Shown: positions 43,467 to 51,477, counted from the first letter of the stretch. The stretch: 64,000 nt of DNA from an uncultured Clostridia bacterium (GCA_934662505.1 CAKUKE010000001.1:248001-312000); one strand, 5' to 3'. Numbers and translations: made by a program. The notes: a model not told the origin generated them from the sequence alone.

Positions 43467-43687
43467 ACCGATTCCACCTCGATCCATTGCGCTTCGCTGA
43501 CGCGCAGGGTCAATTCGTACCCGCGCACCATGATTTCGATGGGATCGCCCATGGGCGCAACCTTCTGCAGGGTGACGACGGTTCGGGGAATGAGCCCCAT
43601 ATCCAGAAAGCGCAGGCGCAGTTCGCCTTCGCCTCCTACCCGCCGGATGACGGCGCTTTTGCCGGGAGCCAGTTCGTTCAGCGTCAT
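43463..43687 (-). CDS. feoA: FeoA-domain protein (first feo operon)
   Basis: Small SH3-like protein of 74 residues needed for Feo transport, thought to bind the FeoB G domain. Typical features are MTLNELAPGKSAVIRRVGGEG, LRFLDMGLIPRTVV and VRGYELTLR. A GGAGG site precedes the ATG at 43687. It is coupled to feoB through an ATGA overlap. Confidence 0.94.
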   Translation of the reverse strand: MTLNELAPGKSAVIRRVGGEGELRLRFLDMGLIPRTVVTLQKVAPMGDPIEIMVRGYELTLRVSEAQWIEVESV

Positions 43688-43729
43688 GAGGAAAGCCTCC
43701 ACGTTGTCAGCATTGAATATATGTATTAT

Positions 43730-43758
43730 ATCATACAGAAAAATGGGGAAAAAGTCAA
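43730..43758 (-). promoter_or_regulatory. Promoter for the first feo operon
   Basis: Minus strand: TTGACT (43753-43758), a 17-base spacer and TATGAT (43730-43735), with a TATAAT five bases further on. None of the GTTAGA/TCTAAC-type repeats of the second iron locus is present here. Confidence 0.75.
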
Positions 43759-43971
43759 TGAAACGGCGTTCGAACACCCATACGTACGCAAAAAAAAGGA
43801 AAAGCACGCGGGTGAGAAAAAGCGCTATACACAAAAAACGGCAGATGCCGTTCTTTGCAGAGCTGCTTCTTTCCGGCAGGTATTGCCGGCGGGCGCGTGC
43901 GAACACAGTAAATTGGGGAGAAAGCGCCGTGTGCTGCGGAACGGGATTAGCCGACGTGAGGGGCGAAGGGG
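43759..43971. other. Intergenic region without a supported gene
   Basis: Between the first feo promoter and the terminator of the next gene. It is A-rich near 43780-43850. Short open frames on both strands have no ribosome site or recognisable product. Confidence 0.6.
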
Positions 43972-44013
43972 AAAAAAGGACGGCTCCGCTTCATAAAGAA
44001 AGCGGAGCCGTCC
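43972..44013 (-). terminator. Terminator after the secreted-protein gene
   Basis: Fourteen-base stem (44000-44013 with 43978-43991, left arm in minus orientation GGACGGCTCCGCTT) followed on the minus strand by six T. Confidence 0.93.
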
Positions 44014-44037
44014 GGAGCGGCGTTCATTTGCCGCAGA

Positions 44038-45801
44038 TTACCCGTTGCTCACTTCTTCCAGCGTGTTCACTTTGATGACCGCGTCATCGCTCTGCTCGTA
44101 AAGCGCACCGCTTGCCGTAATGGTGACCCGGTAGCCGTTGAGCATGGTGTCCGCATCGTCCACAATGTAGATTTCCCACCGGTATTCCGTCCCTGTGCCG
44201 GTGCGGAAGAAGGTGTAGAGCACCGTATAATCGCCCAGCGCGTCCAGCGCTTCCTGACCGTACTGATCGATGAGCGCCTGCACCGCCATTTTTCCAGCGG
44301 TCTCCCGGTCGATGTCGGTCTCATCCGGTACGCTGCGGTCTCCGCCGATGACGCGCTCCTGCACGTCCAGCGGCCAGGCGTAGTTGTTCCAGCCGTAGCG
44401 CTCTGCCGCTTCGTCGTACTGGGCAAAATAGTCGTCGTTGCTTTCGGTAAGGTTCATGTCAGCCTGCCACTGGGTGTAGGCGCCCCGCAGTTTATCGGGG
44501 ATCTTGCTCAGGGGCGGATCATATGCGCCGTCCAGCAGGGTGAAGCGGTTGGCGCACAGCCAGGTGTCAAAGTCGTACAGGCTGCCGCTGAGCAGCGCAT
44601 CGGCCTCGGTCGGCTTGTCGGCGGTCATATCCAGCAGGGTGCCGTCCCGGTGCATGCGTACACAGAAATAACCGTCCGTCCGGCACACCGGGTGGAAGCA
44701 AATGCGCCATTTCACATTTTCCGCGTCCCCCTTGGCGTAGAAGAAAGTGACGGAGGCCACGTACCAGTCCAGATCCAGTTGGGCGCCGTCCACGCTCTGG
44801 ATGTAATCCACGGCCTTTTCGATCGCCTGCACCCGGGTCAGGTCGCCTTCTCCCGGCAGAATGTTGACGTTCATGCCGTCCATCACCTGCCCGAAGTCTG
44901 CGGCCAGTTGGGAAAACCACGCCTTCTGCTCCATCGTCCAGTAGCTTTTTTCCTCGCCCCATGTGGAAAAGGCGTTTTCAAGCAGGGCGTTAAAGGCGTC
45001 CAGACGGTCGCCGGCGCCCAGCAGACTGTCGTCCGTGTTGGCCTCGTAAGGAAAAAGTGTGCCGTCAAACAGTCTTTGCCCGAAGGTGGACATTTCTCCG
45101 TTTTCCGCCCGTACAAAGGCGTAGCAGTCGCCCGTGTATACCTGATACCATCCTCTCTGGCGGCCGACCAGCTGCATTTTCGTGCCGTCGATGAAGGCGT
45201 TGACGGGAATGGAGTCGGTAGAACGGCCGGAGAAGGCGGTGGCAAAGCCAGTGTCGCTGGTAGCCTTGAGGGTCAGGGAGCATACAGGCAGAGCCTTGTA
45301 ATCCAGCGACAGGAAAACAAGGGGTACGTAGCACTGCATGCTGTCGTCGCCCAGCATTTTGCCCCAGGCGTAGATCATCCCTTCCTCGTCGGTGTAACCC
45401 GGGATGGAGCCCATGGTGGCGTGCAGGCCGTAAATGACGAAGGGGGTGCCGGGCAGGTACTGACCGTCTGGCATGGACCAGCTGGTGGCCAGGTTGCAGG
45501 CGGGCACGGCGAAACCATAGGGGTTGTACAGATAGGCGGAGACCGGCGACTTGAGCAGCGCCAGTTCGTTGTCGATCTCATCATCCGCAAGGGGCAGGGC
45601 AGCGCGAAGCTGCTGATACGTCTTTTCCTCGGTGAGCTTGCACTCAGGCGCTGCGGTGGTCTGAGCCGCCGCTTCTTCCTCGGCCAGACCGGCGTCTGCC
45701 GGCAGGGCGGGCAGCGCGCCCAGAGAAAGGGTCAGACAGAGCAGCAGCGCGCCCAGACGCTTCCTGCGCGGAGCGGACGGGGAAAACAAATGGGTTTTCA
45801 T
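44038..45801 (-). CDS. Large secreted protein, function unknown
   Basis: A 587-residue exported protein. A signal peptide with a basic start (APRRKRLGALLLCLTLSLGA) and likely cleavage after the Ala-rich stretch near residue 37 is clear. The mature part has a segment around residues 180-230 (FIDGTKMQLVGRQRGWYQVYTGD) that resembles a bacterial SH3 domain, and a C-terminal ~90-residue PepSY-like region (TAGKMAVQALIDQYGQEAL, then YRWEIYIVDDADTMLNGYRV). No catalytic motif was recognised. The ATG at 45801 follows AGGAGG. It is alone between its terminator and a divergent gene. Confidence 0.7.
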   Translation of the reverse strand: MKTHLFSPSAPRRKRLGALLLCLTLSLGALPALPADAGLAEEEAAAQTTAAPECKLTEEKTYQQLRAALPLADDEIDNELALLKSPVSAYLYNPYGFAVPACNLATSWSMPDGQYLPGTPFVIYGLHATMGSIPGYTDEEGMIYAWGKMLGDDSMQCYVPLVFLSLDYKALPVCSLTLKATSDTGFATAFSGRSTDSIPVNAFIDGTKMQLVGRQRGWYQVYTGDCYAFVRAENGEMSTFGQRLFDGTLFPYEANTDDSLLGAGDRLDAFNALLENAFSTWGEEKSYWTMEQKAWFSQLAADFGQVMDGMNVNILPGEGDLTRVQAIEKAVDYIQSVDGAQLDLDWYVASVTFFYAKGDAENVKWRICFHPVCRTDGYFCVRMHRDGTLLDMTADKPTEADALLSGSLYDFDTWLCANRFTLLDGAYDPPLSKIPDKLRGAYTQWQADMNLTESNDDYFAQYDEAAERYGWNNYAWPLDVQERVIGGDRSVPDETDIDRETAGKMAVQALIDQYGQEALDALGDYTVLYTFFRTGTGTEYRWEIYIVDDADTMLNGYRVTITASGALYEQSDDAVIKVNTLEEVSNG

Positions 45802-46058
45802 GATGGCTCCCTCCTGAATACCGAAAAGAATGGACAATATGCGGACGCTTCCATGCAGCGGCGCGAACCCTGCGCCGCAGCATCAGGCGTCCGGCATGCA
45901 TTCGGCTATTCATTTAACGGCGCCCGTTTCCAATTTCTTCCCGCATTCATCCATTTTGCGTTGAGAAGAAAAACGGGGCGCAGGGGCGGTGCGGAGAAGA
46001 AATGAAGAAGAAATATTGAATTTTTTGTTTTTTCCCCTTTTTTTTGTAGGCTCGCCTG
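45802..46058. other. Divergent intergenic region
   Basis: Between the secreted-protein gene and the Fe-S scaffold gene. No convincing coding sequence. The right end (46018-46046) is a long T-rich tract just before the promoter of the scaffold gene. No clear promoter for the minus-strand gene was found. Confidence 0.55.
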
Positions 46059-46067
46059 TGCTATAAT
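46058..46067 (+). promoter_or_regulatory. Extended -10 promoter for the Fe-S scaffold gene
   Basis: TATAAT at 46062-46067 preceded by TGTGC, giving a TGn extended -10. The -35 position falls in a T tract without a good match. About 57 bases upstream of the start codon. Confidence 0.65.
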
Positions 46068-46123
46068 AAAACTGTTTGGTTACATATCAAACGGTCAAGT
46101 ATTTAGTGAGGAGGATGCTTTCC

Positions 46124-46825
46124 ATGCAATATTCCCGCGAAGTGGAAGAAATGGTATGCGTGATGAAGGGCCCCAACCACGGCCCCGCTCCCATCCCTGA
46201 GGAAGGCAAGTGGATTCAGGCAAAAGAGATCAAGGACATTTCCGGCTACACCCATGGTGTGGGCTGGTGCGCGCCTCAGCAGGGCGCCTGCAAGCTGTCC
46301 CTGAATGTGAAGAACGGCGTCATTGAAGAAGCGCTGGTGGAAACCATCGGCTGCTCCGGCATGACCCACTCCGCCGCAATGGCCAGCGAAATTCTGCCCG
46401 GCAAGACCATTCTGGAAGCGCTCAACACCGACCTGGTGTGCGACGCGATCAACACCGCCATGCGGGAACTGTTCCTGCAGATCGTCTACGGCCGCACCCA
46501 GAGCGCGTTCTCTGACGACGGTCTGGTGGTGGGCGCCGGCATGGAAGACCTGGGCAAAGGTCTGCGTTCCATGGTGGGCACCATGTACGGCACCAAGGCC
46601 AAGGGCACCCGTTATCTGGAAATGACCGAGGGCTACGTGCTGAAGATGGCGCTGGACAAGGACAACCAGGTGTGCGGCTATCAGTTCCTGAGCCTGGGCA
46701 AGATGATGGACGCCATCAAGAAGGGCATGAGCCCCAACGAGGCGTACGAAAAGAACATCGGCACCTATGGCCGCTTCAAGGCCGAAGACGGCGCGGTCAA
46801 GTGGATTGACCCCCGCAAAGAATAA
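46124..46825 (+). CDS. Iron-sulfur cluster assembly scaffold protein, NifU/IscU-like
   Basis: A 233-residue protein with an IscU/NifU-N-like core. Candidate cluster ligands are C65 in GVGWCAPQQGACKL-like sequence and the cysteines of IGCSGMTHSAAM and LVCDAIN. In clostridial genomes this distinctive scaffold is almost always followed by a GGGtGRT protein, as it is here 16 bases downstream. The ATG at 46124 lies eight bases after GGAGGA; an earlier in-frame start at 46076 is too close to the promoter. It probably builds or delivers Fe-S clusters for a dedicated client. Confidence 0.85.
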   Translation: MQYSREVEEMVCVMKGPNHGPAPIPEEGKWIQAKEIKDISGYTHGVGWCAPQQGACKLSLNVKNGVIEEALVETIGCSGMTHSAAMASEILPGKTILEALNTDLVCDAINTAMRELFLQIVYGRTQSAFSDDGLVVGAGMEDLGKGLRSMVGTMYGTKAKGTRYLEMTEGYVLKMALDKDNQVCGYQFLSLGKMMDAIKKGMSPNEAYEKNIGTYGRFKAEDGAVKWIDPRKE

Positions 46826-46841
46826 GAGGAGGTGCGACAAA

Positions 46842-47858
46842 ATGGCTTTGTTTGAAGGTTACGAGCGCCGCATGCCCCAGCTGCAGCCGGTGCTGGAAAA
46901 ATACGGCTTCAAGGATTTTGACGAACTGAAGGCTTACAACAATTCCAAGGGTGTGGACGCCTACAAGATCGTGGAAGGCATCCAGCCCATCTGCTTTGAA
47001 AATGCCAAGTGGGCTTACGAACTGGGCGCGGCCATCGCGCTGAAAAAGGGCGTAAAGACTGCTGCCGAAGCGTCCAAGTGCATCGGCGAGGGTCTGCAGG
47101 CGTTCTGCATCCCCGGCTCCGTGGCCGACCAGCGTCAGGTGGGTCTGGGTCACGGCAATCTGGGCGCCATGCTGCTGGATGAAAAGACCGAGTGCTTTGC
47201 TTTCCTGGCCGGTCACGAATCCTTCGCTGCCGCCGAGGGCGCCATCGGTATCGCCCGCAACGCCAACAAGGTGCGCAAAACGCCCCTGCGGGTCATCCTG
47301 AACGGTCTGGGCAAGGACGCCGCCATGATCATCAGCCGCATCAACGGCTTCACCTACGTGCAGACCAAGTACGACTATCTGTCTGCCGACGTGAAGGAAG
47401 ATCATGCGCTGACCATCGTCAACGAGACCAGGTATTCTGACGGCGAACGCTCCAAGGTGCGCTGCTACGGTGCGGACGATGTGCGTGAAGGCGTGGCCAT
47501 CATGTGGCATGAGGGCGTGGATGTGTCCATCACCGGTAACTCCACCAACCCCACCCGCTTCCAGCACCCCGTTGCCGGTACCTATAAGAAGGAATGCTGG
47601 GAAGCCGGCAAAAAGTACTTCTCCGTGGCTTCCGGCGGCGGCACCGGCCGTACCCTGCATCCCGACAACATGGCCGCCGGTCCCGCCAGCTATGGCATGA
47701 CCGACACCATGGGCCGCATGCATTCCGATGCGCAGTTCGCCGGTTCTTCTTCCGTGCCCGCGCATGTGGAAATGATGGGCCTGATCGGCATGGGCAACAA
47801 CCCCATGGTCGGTGCGACCGTGGCTGTGGCCGTGGCCGTGGAAGAAGCGCAGAAATAA
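46842..47858 (+). CDS. GGGtGRT protein
   Basis: A 338-residue protein of the GGGtGRT family, named for the motif seen here as GGGTGRT at residues 265-271. Other conserved blocks are FCIPGSVADQRQVGLGHGN, FLAGHESFAAAEGAIGIARNA and the C-terminal GLIGMGNNPMVGATVAVAVAVE. No signal peptide or membrane helix. Function is unknown; its constant partner is the NifU-like scaffold gene upstream, so a role tied to Fe-S chemistry is likely but unproven. A GAGGAGGTG site precedes the ATG. A terminator follows. Confidence 0.93.
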   Translation: MALFEGYERRMPQLQPVLEKYGFKDFDELKAYNNSKGVDAYKIVEGIQPICFENAKWAYELGAAIALKKGVKTAAEASKCIGEGLQAFCIPGSVADQRQVGLGHGNLGAMLLDEKTECFAFLAGHESFAAAEGAIGIARNANKVRKTPLRVILNGLGKDAAMIISRINGFTYVQTKYDYLSADVKEDHALTIVNETRYSDGERSKVRCYGADDVREGVAIMWHEGVDVSITGNSTNPTRFQHPVAGTYKKECWEAGKKYFSVASGGGTGRTLHPDNMAAGPASYGMTDTMGRMHSDAQFAGSSSVPAHVEMMGLIGMGNNPMVGATVAVAVAVEEAQK

Positions 47859-47928
47859 GCGTGGAAACCATCTGCCCTTTGCGGCGCGGGGTTCCGCGCA
47901 GTGCAGGACAGCGCATATCTGTCATTCG

Positions 47929-47960
47929 GAGCGTCCGCTGAAAAGCGGGCGCTCTTTTTT
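47929..47960 (+). terminator. Rho-independent terminator after the GGGtGRT gene
   Basis: Eleven-base stem (47929-47939 with 47944-47954, one G-U pair) with a four-base loop, then six T. Confidence 0.92.
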
Positions 47961-48170
47961 GCGCATGGAAAAGCGGTGTCTGGCCTGCATGGCAGTCAGA
48001 AAGGAAACCGGTGGAAAAGGCTGCGGGATGAGGTCGGGCGCGGGCGTGGCGGGAGGTACGCATGGACGGAGGCACAGAACATGGGCGTTCAGGGTGCTCT
48101 ATCAAAAAGACCTGGATGGGAGCGACACATTGTCCGCATGCGCTGCAAGCGTCGGAAAACGGGCGGCAGA
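47961..48170. other. Intergenic region without a supported gene
   Basis: Lies between the terminators of two converging units. Open frames here lack ribosome sites, recognisable products and consistent codon use. Nothing RNA-like was recognised. Confidence 0.6.
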
Positions 48171-48198
48171 AAAAGAAAAAGACAGGCGAAAGCCTGCC
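48171..48198 (-). terminator. Terminator after the DtxR-family gene
   Basis: Minus strand: GGCAGGC (48192-48198), a TTTC loop, GCCTGTC (48181-48187, one G-U pair that forms only on this strand), then TTTTTCTTTTT. The 177 bases between it and the repressor stop carry no other recognised feature. Confidence 0.75.
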
Positions 48199-48375
48199 TT
48201 GATGACCGCAAGTGAAACGCCGGCCGTCTGACCGTGCAGCGCCCAACGCCAGCCGGGCTACGCTGCTCATCCGCATGCAGCCGCCTGCGCGCCTCTGCGT
48301 GGGGAAGGCTGCGCGTGGACAAAACGAAGCGCCGACATACCGACGGCGGGGGATGCGTGCGCCGCACGGGGATGG

Positions 48376-48780
48376 TCAAGCGTGGGAATCGTCCGCCGTA
48401 AAGACCGAAGCGTCCCGTCCGGCCAGCGCGTGCCGTTTGATGGCTTCGTAGGTCTGCTCGCTCAGGTCGTGCTCCACCTTGCACGCATCCTCACGGGCGG
48501 TTTCCGGGTCGACGCCCAGATATTCAAAGAAAGCGGTCAGCGTCTTGTGACGCTCGTAAATACGGCGCGCGATGGCCATGCCGCTGTCCGTCAGGGTAAT
48601 CAGACCATCCTCATCCATGGTGATGTAACCGTTCTGGCGCAGGCGTTTGGTGGCGTAGCTGACGCTGGGCTTGGTGACGTTCAGTTCATTGGCAATATCG
48701 ATGGAGCGGATGTAGCCCCGCTGTTCCTTCATCATGAGCATGGCTTCCAGATAGTCTTCGGAAGATTCCAGAATGCGCAA
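48376..48780 (-). CDS. DtxR/MntR-family metal-dependent repressor
   Basis: Metal-sensing transcriptional repressor of 134 residues, short form without an SH3 domain. A winged helix (IRSIDIANELNVTKPSVSYA) is followed by a dimerisation helix region. Likely metal ligands are D9, E12, H78, C100, E103 and H104. D9 corresponds to MntR D8, while C100 corresponds to DtxR C102, so the site mixes manganese- and iron-type features. I choose TTG 48780 because AAGAAGGTG lies seven bases upstream; an in-frame ATG at 48819 lacks such a site. The likely targets are the iron operons near 51.5 kb with their repeated operators. Confidence 0.88.
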   Translation of the reverse strand: MRILESSEDYLEAMLMMKEQRGYIRSIDIANELNVTKPSVSYATKRLRQNGYITMDEDGLITLTDSGMAIARRIYERHKTLTAFFEYLGVDPETAREDACKVEHDLSEQTYEAIKRHALAGRDASVFTADDSHA

Positions 48781-48875
48781 GGAGAAACACCTTCTTTCTA
48801 TTGAGTGGTAGCGTATCACATTGACAGGAAAAAAGCAAGGGGAAACGCAAATTGACCGGGAAAGAAACGGTAAAA

Positions 48876-48904
48876 TTGCAGTTTTCGCCCGGAGGGTGTA
48901 TAAT
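48876..48904 (+). promoter_or_regulatory. Promoter for the SDR gene
   Basis: TTGCAG (48876-48881), a 17-base spacer and TATAAT (48899-48904), about 29 bases before the start codon. Confidence 0.82.
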
Positions 48905-48932
48905 CGGATAAAAGGGAAAAGGAGAAGTTTCC

Positions 48933-49769
48933 ATGAATGAGACGGTATGGGTGACAGGCGCGTCCAGCGGGCTGGGACTGCATACGGCGCAGGCGCTGCA
49001 GAACGCGGGGTTCCGTGTGGTGGCCGGCGCCCGCTCCTTTGCGGATGAAGCGCGGCACACGCCGGGGCAGATATGTCTGCCGCTGGATGTGACCTGTGCG
49101 GACAGCATGGACGCCTTCGTCCGGGAGGCGACGGCGCGGTGCGGCGCGCCCTATGCGCTGGTGAACTGCGCCGGTGTGCTGGTGCTGGGCGCCTGCGAAA
49201 GCTACGCGCCGGAGGAAATCCGCCGGGTGATGGAGACTAATTTCATGGGACAGGCCGCCATGATCGCCAGGGCGCTGCCCCTGATGCGGGCGCGCGGAGA
49301 AGGCCGCATCGTCAATTTTTCGTCCATCAACGGGCTGCTGGGCATTCCGTTTCAGGGGGCGTATGTGGCCAGCAAGCATGCTGTGGAGGGCTTCTCCGAA
49401 TGTCTGGCGCTGGAGGCGGCGCCCTTTGGCGTACAGGTGACGGTGGTGGAGCCGGGCGACCATCGGAGCGGCGCGCAGACCTACCGGCTTGCATCCAGGG
49501 GCATGACCCCGTCCTTGCCGTATTGGGACGCTTTTGAAGCGGCGCGGGGCGTTATTGCCCGCGATGAGGCAGGCGGTTCCGACCCGGATGCGCTGGGGCG
49601 GCGGATCGCCCGCATTCTGCGAAAGAAACGGATGCCGCAGCGGCTGCGGGTCGCCAAAGCGGATCAGCATCTGGCCGTGGTGCTCCACGACGTGCTGCCC
49701 AACCGTCTGTTTGCCCGCATCATCGGTTCCTATTACCGTCCCGGAAAACGCCGGGATGGACATGCATGA
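48933..49769 (+). CDS. Short-chain dehydrogenase/reductase
   Basis: NAD(P)-dependent oxidoreductase with a Rossmann fold. TGASSGLG at residues 8-15 binds the cofactor, NCAG follows at about 78, and the catalytic Ser-Tyr-Lys set is in SSINGLLGIPFQGAYVASKH. After that VEPGDHRSG replaces the usual PG-T region. Length is 278 residues, with a basic C-terminal tail. The substrate is not determinable. It is divergent from the DtxR-family gene and has its own promoter and terminator. Confidence 0.9.
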   Translation: MNETVWVTGASSGLGLHTAQALQNAGFRVVAGARSFADEARHTPGQICLPLDVTCADSMDAFVREATARCGAPYALVNCAGVLVLGACESYAPEEIRRVMETNFMGQAAMIARALPLMRARGEGRIVNFSSINGLLGIPFQGAYVASKHAVEGFSECLALEAAPFGVQVTVVEPGDHRSGAQTYRLASRGMTPSLPYWDAFEAARGVIARDEAGGSDPDALGRRIARILRKKRMPQRLRVAKADQHLAVVLHDVLPNRLFARIIGSYYRPGKRRDGHA

Positions 49770-49788
49770 CGCCCGTTGACAAAAAGCG

Positions 49789-49819
49789 GCTGCCTGCTGA
49801 AAGCGGGCAGCTGTTTTTT
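49789..49819. terminator. Bidirectional terminator between the SDR and HMA genes
   Basis: Ten-base stem (49789-49798 with 49802-49811) with a GAA loop. T residues follow on the plus strand and the left flank AAAAAGC gives a T run on the minus strand, so it serves both converging genes. Confidence 0.88.
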
Positions 49820-49824
49820 CTGTT

Positions 49825-50091
49825 TTACGCTTTTTTCCGGAACAGGCCGAACAGCCCCTTCTTTTCCGTGGCGGGACGGGTGACGCAACCGGTCGCCTGA
49901 TAGCCCGTCTCATGGATGACGGCCGTCAGGGCGGCTTCATCCAGTGGCGCGTCGGAGAGAATGACGGCCTGTCCTTTGGTATGGGAGGAGGTGACTTTAC
50001 GGACGTTGAATTTGCTGCGGATGGCGCTGTTGACATGCGCTTCGCACATGCCGCACATCATGCCCTCGATCTGAACGGTGGTTTCGAACAT
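49825..50091 (-). CDS. Heavy-metal-associated (HMA) domain protein
   Basis: An 88-residue copper-chaperone-like protein. The metal loop GMMCGMCEAHV has C13 and C16 in the MxCxxC arrangement, and the rest fits a ferredoxin-like HMA fold (VNSAIRSKFNVRKVTSSHT). A basic tail ends GLFGLFRKKA. AGGAGTG precedes the ATG. No P-type ATPase is near, so its partner is unknown; copper or another soft metal is likely. Confidence 0.88.
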   Translation of the reverse strand: MFETTVQIEGMMCGMCEAHVNSAIRSKFNVRKVTSSHTKGQAVILSDAPLDEAALTAVIHETGYQATGCVTRPATEKKGLFGLFRKKA

Positions 50092-50181
50092 GTTCCAAAC
50101 ACTCCTTTTTTTGGTCTATTGCCTGCCGCTCGCCTGAAACAGGCGGCGAAGATGCAGGCGCGGGTGGAACCGTGCAATGCA

Positions 50182-50210
50182 AAAACATTCGCCGGGGCAG
50201 ACCGGCGAAT
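50182..50210 (-). terminator. Terminator after the flavodoxin-micropeptide genes
   Basis: Nine-base stem ATTCGCCGG (minus strand from 50210 to 50202, complement at 50187-50195), then G and five T. It separates the iron-regulated operon from the HMA gene. The rest of 50092-50360 shows no supported gene. Confidence 0.7.
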
Positions 50211-50360
50211 GGCAAACGGCGTTGGATACGGCGGGAATGATTTTGGTGATGGAAGGAGGAAGCCTATTCATCGTGGAGAAGCGCTCACAATCCGCCGGAC
50301 AAGAAGGCTGCGAGCCAACCGTACCGCAGGAGCCGTTGTTGCTGAAGAAAAATAAGGGTC

Positions 50361-50459
50361 TCAGGAAGCCAGCCGGGCGATGAGGATCAGCGCCGCGGCA
50401 CACAGAAGGGTCAGCAGCTTATACCGGAGCCGACTGCTCACGACCATGGCCTCCGTCAT
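50361..50459 (-). CDS. Possible 32-residue membrane micropeptide coupled to flavodoxin
   Basis: The ATG at 50459 overlaps the flavodoxin stop as ATGA and the frame ends at TGA 50361-50363. The product has a short basic start (SSRLRYK) and one hydrophobic stretch, LLTLLCAAALILIARLA, long enough for a membrane helix, with a single cysteine. A GGAGG within its first codons could serve an internal ATG at 50447. The overlap type is that of real genes in this window. No known family is recognised. Confidence 0.45.
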   Translation of the reverse strand: MTEAMVVSSRLRYKLLTLLCAAALILIARLAS

Positions 50460-50857
50460 AAAAGCGCCTTGCCCAGGGCTTCACAGGCGGACAGCGCGTC
50501 CGCACCCGGTTCGTCCTGACAGATCACGCTGTCGCAGCACAGTACCGCGCCGCAGGATGCGCAGTCTTCTTCCCAGTTGCGCATCCATTCGCCGTCGCCC
50601 CAGCCGTAGGAACCGAACAGGGCGATCTTTTTTCCCTTCAAATGGGGCTTGCAGCTGTCGAACATGGGCTCAAATTCGCTTTCTTCCAGCACTTCCGCAC
50701 CCATGGCCGGGCAGCCGAAGGCAATGGCGTCGTATTTGTCCGCGTCAGCGCCGCTGAACAGATCAGCCGTCAGAAGGGTGCCGCCGCAGGTCTTGGCCAC
50801 CGCCTCCGCCATCTGCTGGGTGTGCCCGGTACCGCTCCAGTAAACTACTGCAATCAT
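50456..50857 (-). CDS. Flavodoxin
   Basis: FMN-binding electron carrier of 133 residues, the usual substitute for ferredoxin under iron limitation. The phosphate loop SGTGHTQ is at residues 8-14. FGCPAMGAE (about 48-56) and FGSYGWGDGEWM (about 81-92) form the two isoalloxazine loops, with a tryptophan in the second. GGAGG precedes the ATG. It lies downstream of a DUF3793 gene and behind two iron-box-like operators, which fits iron repression. Confidence 0.93.
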   Translation of the reverse strand: MIAVVYWSGTGHTQQMAEAVAKTCGGTLLTADLFSGADADKYDAIAFGCPAMGAEVLEESEFEPMFDSCKPHLKGKKIALFGSYGWGDGEWMRNWEEDCASCGAVLCCDSVICQDEPGADALSACEALGKALL

Positions 50858-50887
50858 GATAAAACCTCCTGCTATATAAATGGTAGG

Positions 50888-51454
50888 TTATGCGGCCACG
50901 GTCAGCCGCGTAACATCAAAGCCGCGCCGGTAGCAGCACAGGTACACGTCCCTGCATTTCTGATAGAGCGCAAAGGTGCGCTGCGCCTGCGAAGGGTTGC
51001 CGTATGCCTTCCAGCATCCGCACAGGCAGCCGCCGCATCCGTTATGGCGGATGAAGGCGATTACATCCTGTACAGGATAGCCCAGAAAAACACCGATCTC
51101 ATGGGGAAAAGCGTCCCGGCCGTCCTGCAGCCGCACGGTCAGCGTATCCAGCGCCGCATCCGTGCCGCCGGAAGGGTATCCGCAATCGGTAAGAAAAGCG
51201 GAAGCCTCCGTTGACGACAGTGTTTCCCGAAGTGCGGCCGGACGATACACATACACCAGCACGCCGCCGCGGGGACAGCAGCCGATCAGCCGCGCCCGCA
51301 CCCCCTTCTGATTGAGCAGGGCGTTCAGCGATGCAATGGTATCCGCCACGTTTTCCTGCGCGCCGGGGTGGTAGGAGAACAGACTGCCGCATTTGTGCCC
51401 GGCCAGCGTAGCCGCACAGTGGCGGATGAGGGTCTCCTCGAAATGGGCGCTCAC
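50888..51454 (-). CDS. DUF3793 family protein
   Basis: A 188-residue protein of unknown function. The family pattern is visible: CAATLAGHKCGSLFSY, GVRARLIGCCPRGGVLVYVYR, FPHEIGVFLGYPVQDVIAFI and a Cys-rich segment NGCGGCLCGCWKAYGN. The cysteines could bind metal or a cluster. In Clostridia these genes commonly sit beside flavodoxin and feo genes, as here. GGAGG precedes the ATG at 51454. First gene of the operon, preceded by a strong promoter that carries one operator on its start point and one over the leader. Confidence 0.88.
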   Translation of the reverse strand: MSAHFEETLIRHCAATLAGHKCGSLFSYHPGAQENVADTIASLNALLNQKGVRARLIGCCPRGGVLVYVYRPAALRETLSSTEASAFLTDCGYPSGGTDAALDTLTVRLQDGRDAFPHEIGVFLGYPVQDVIAFIRHNGCGGCLCGCWKAYGNPSQAQRTFALYQKCRDVYLCCYRRGFDVTRLTVAA

Positions 51455-51477
51455 GGAAGTACCGCCTCCTTTACGGA

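Noticed and set aside
47961..48375. Several short plus-strand frames between GGGtGRT and the DtxR-family gene
   Set aside because: No ribosome sites, no hydrophobic or domain pattern, and terminators of both neighbours flank the region.
50177..50383. A 68-codon plus-strand frame opposite the flavodoxin operon end
   Set aside because: No ribosome site at a proper distance, no recognised product, and it overlaps the minus-strand micropeptide and terminator.
50116..50403. A Cys-containing minus-strand frame after flavodoxin
   Set aside because: It has scattered cysteines that suggested a third FeoB-associated peptide, but there is no membrane helix or ribosome site and it crosses a terminator hairpin.
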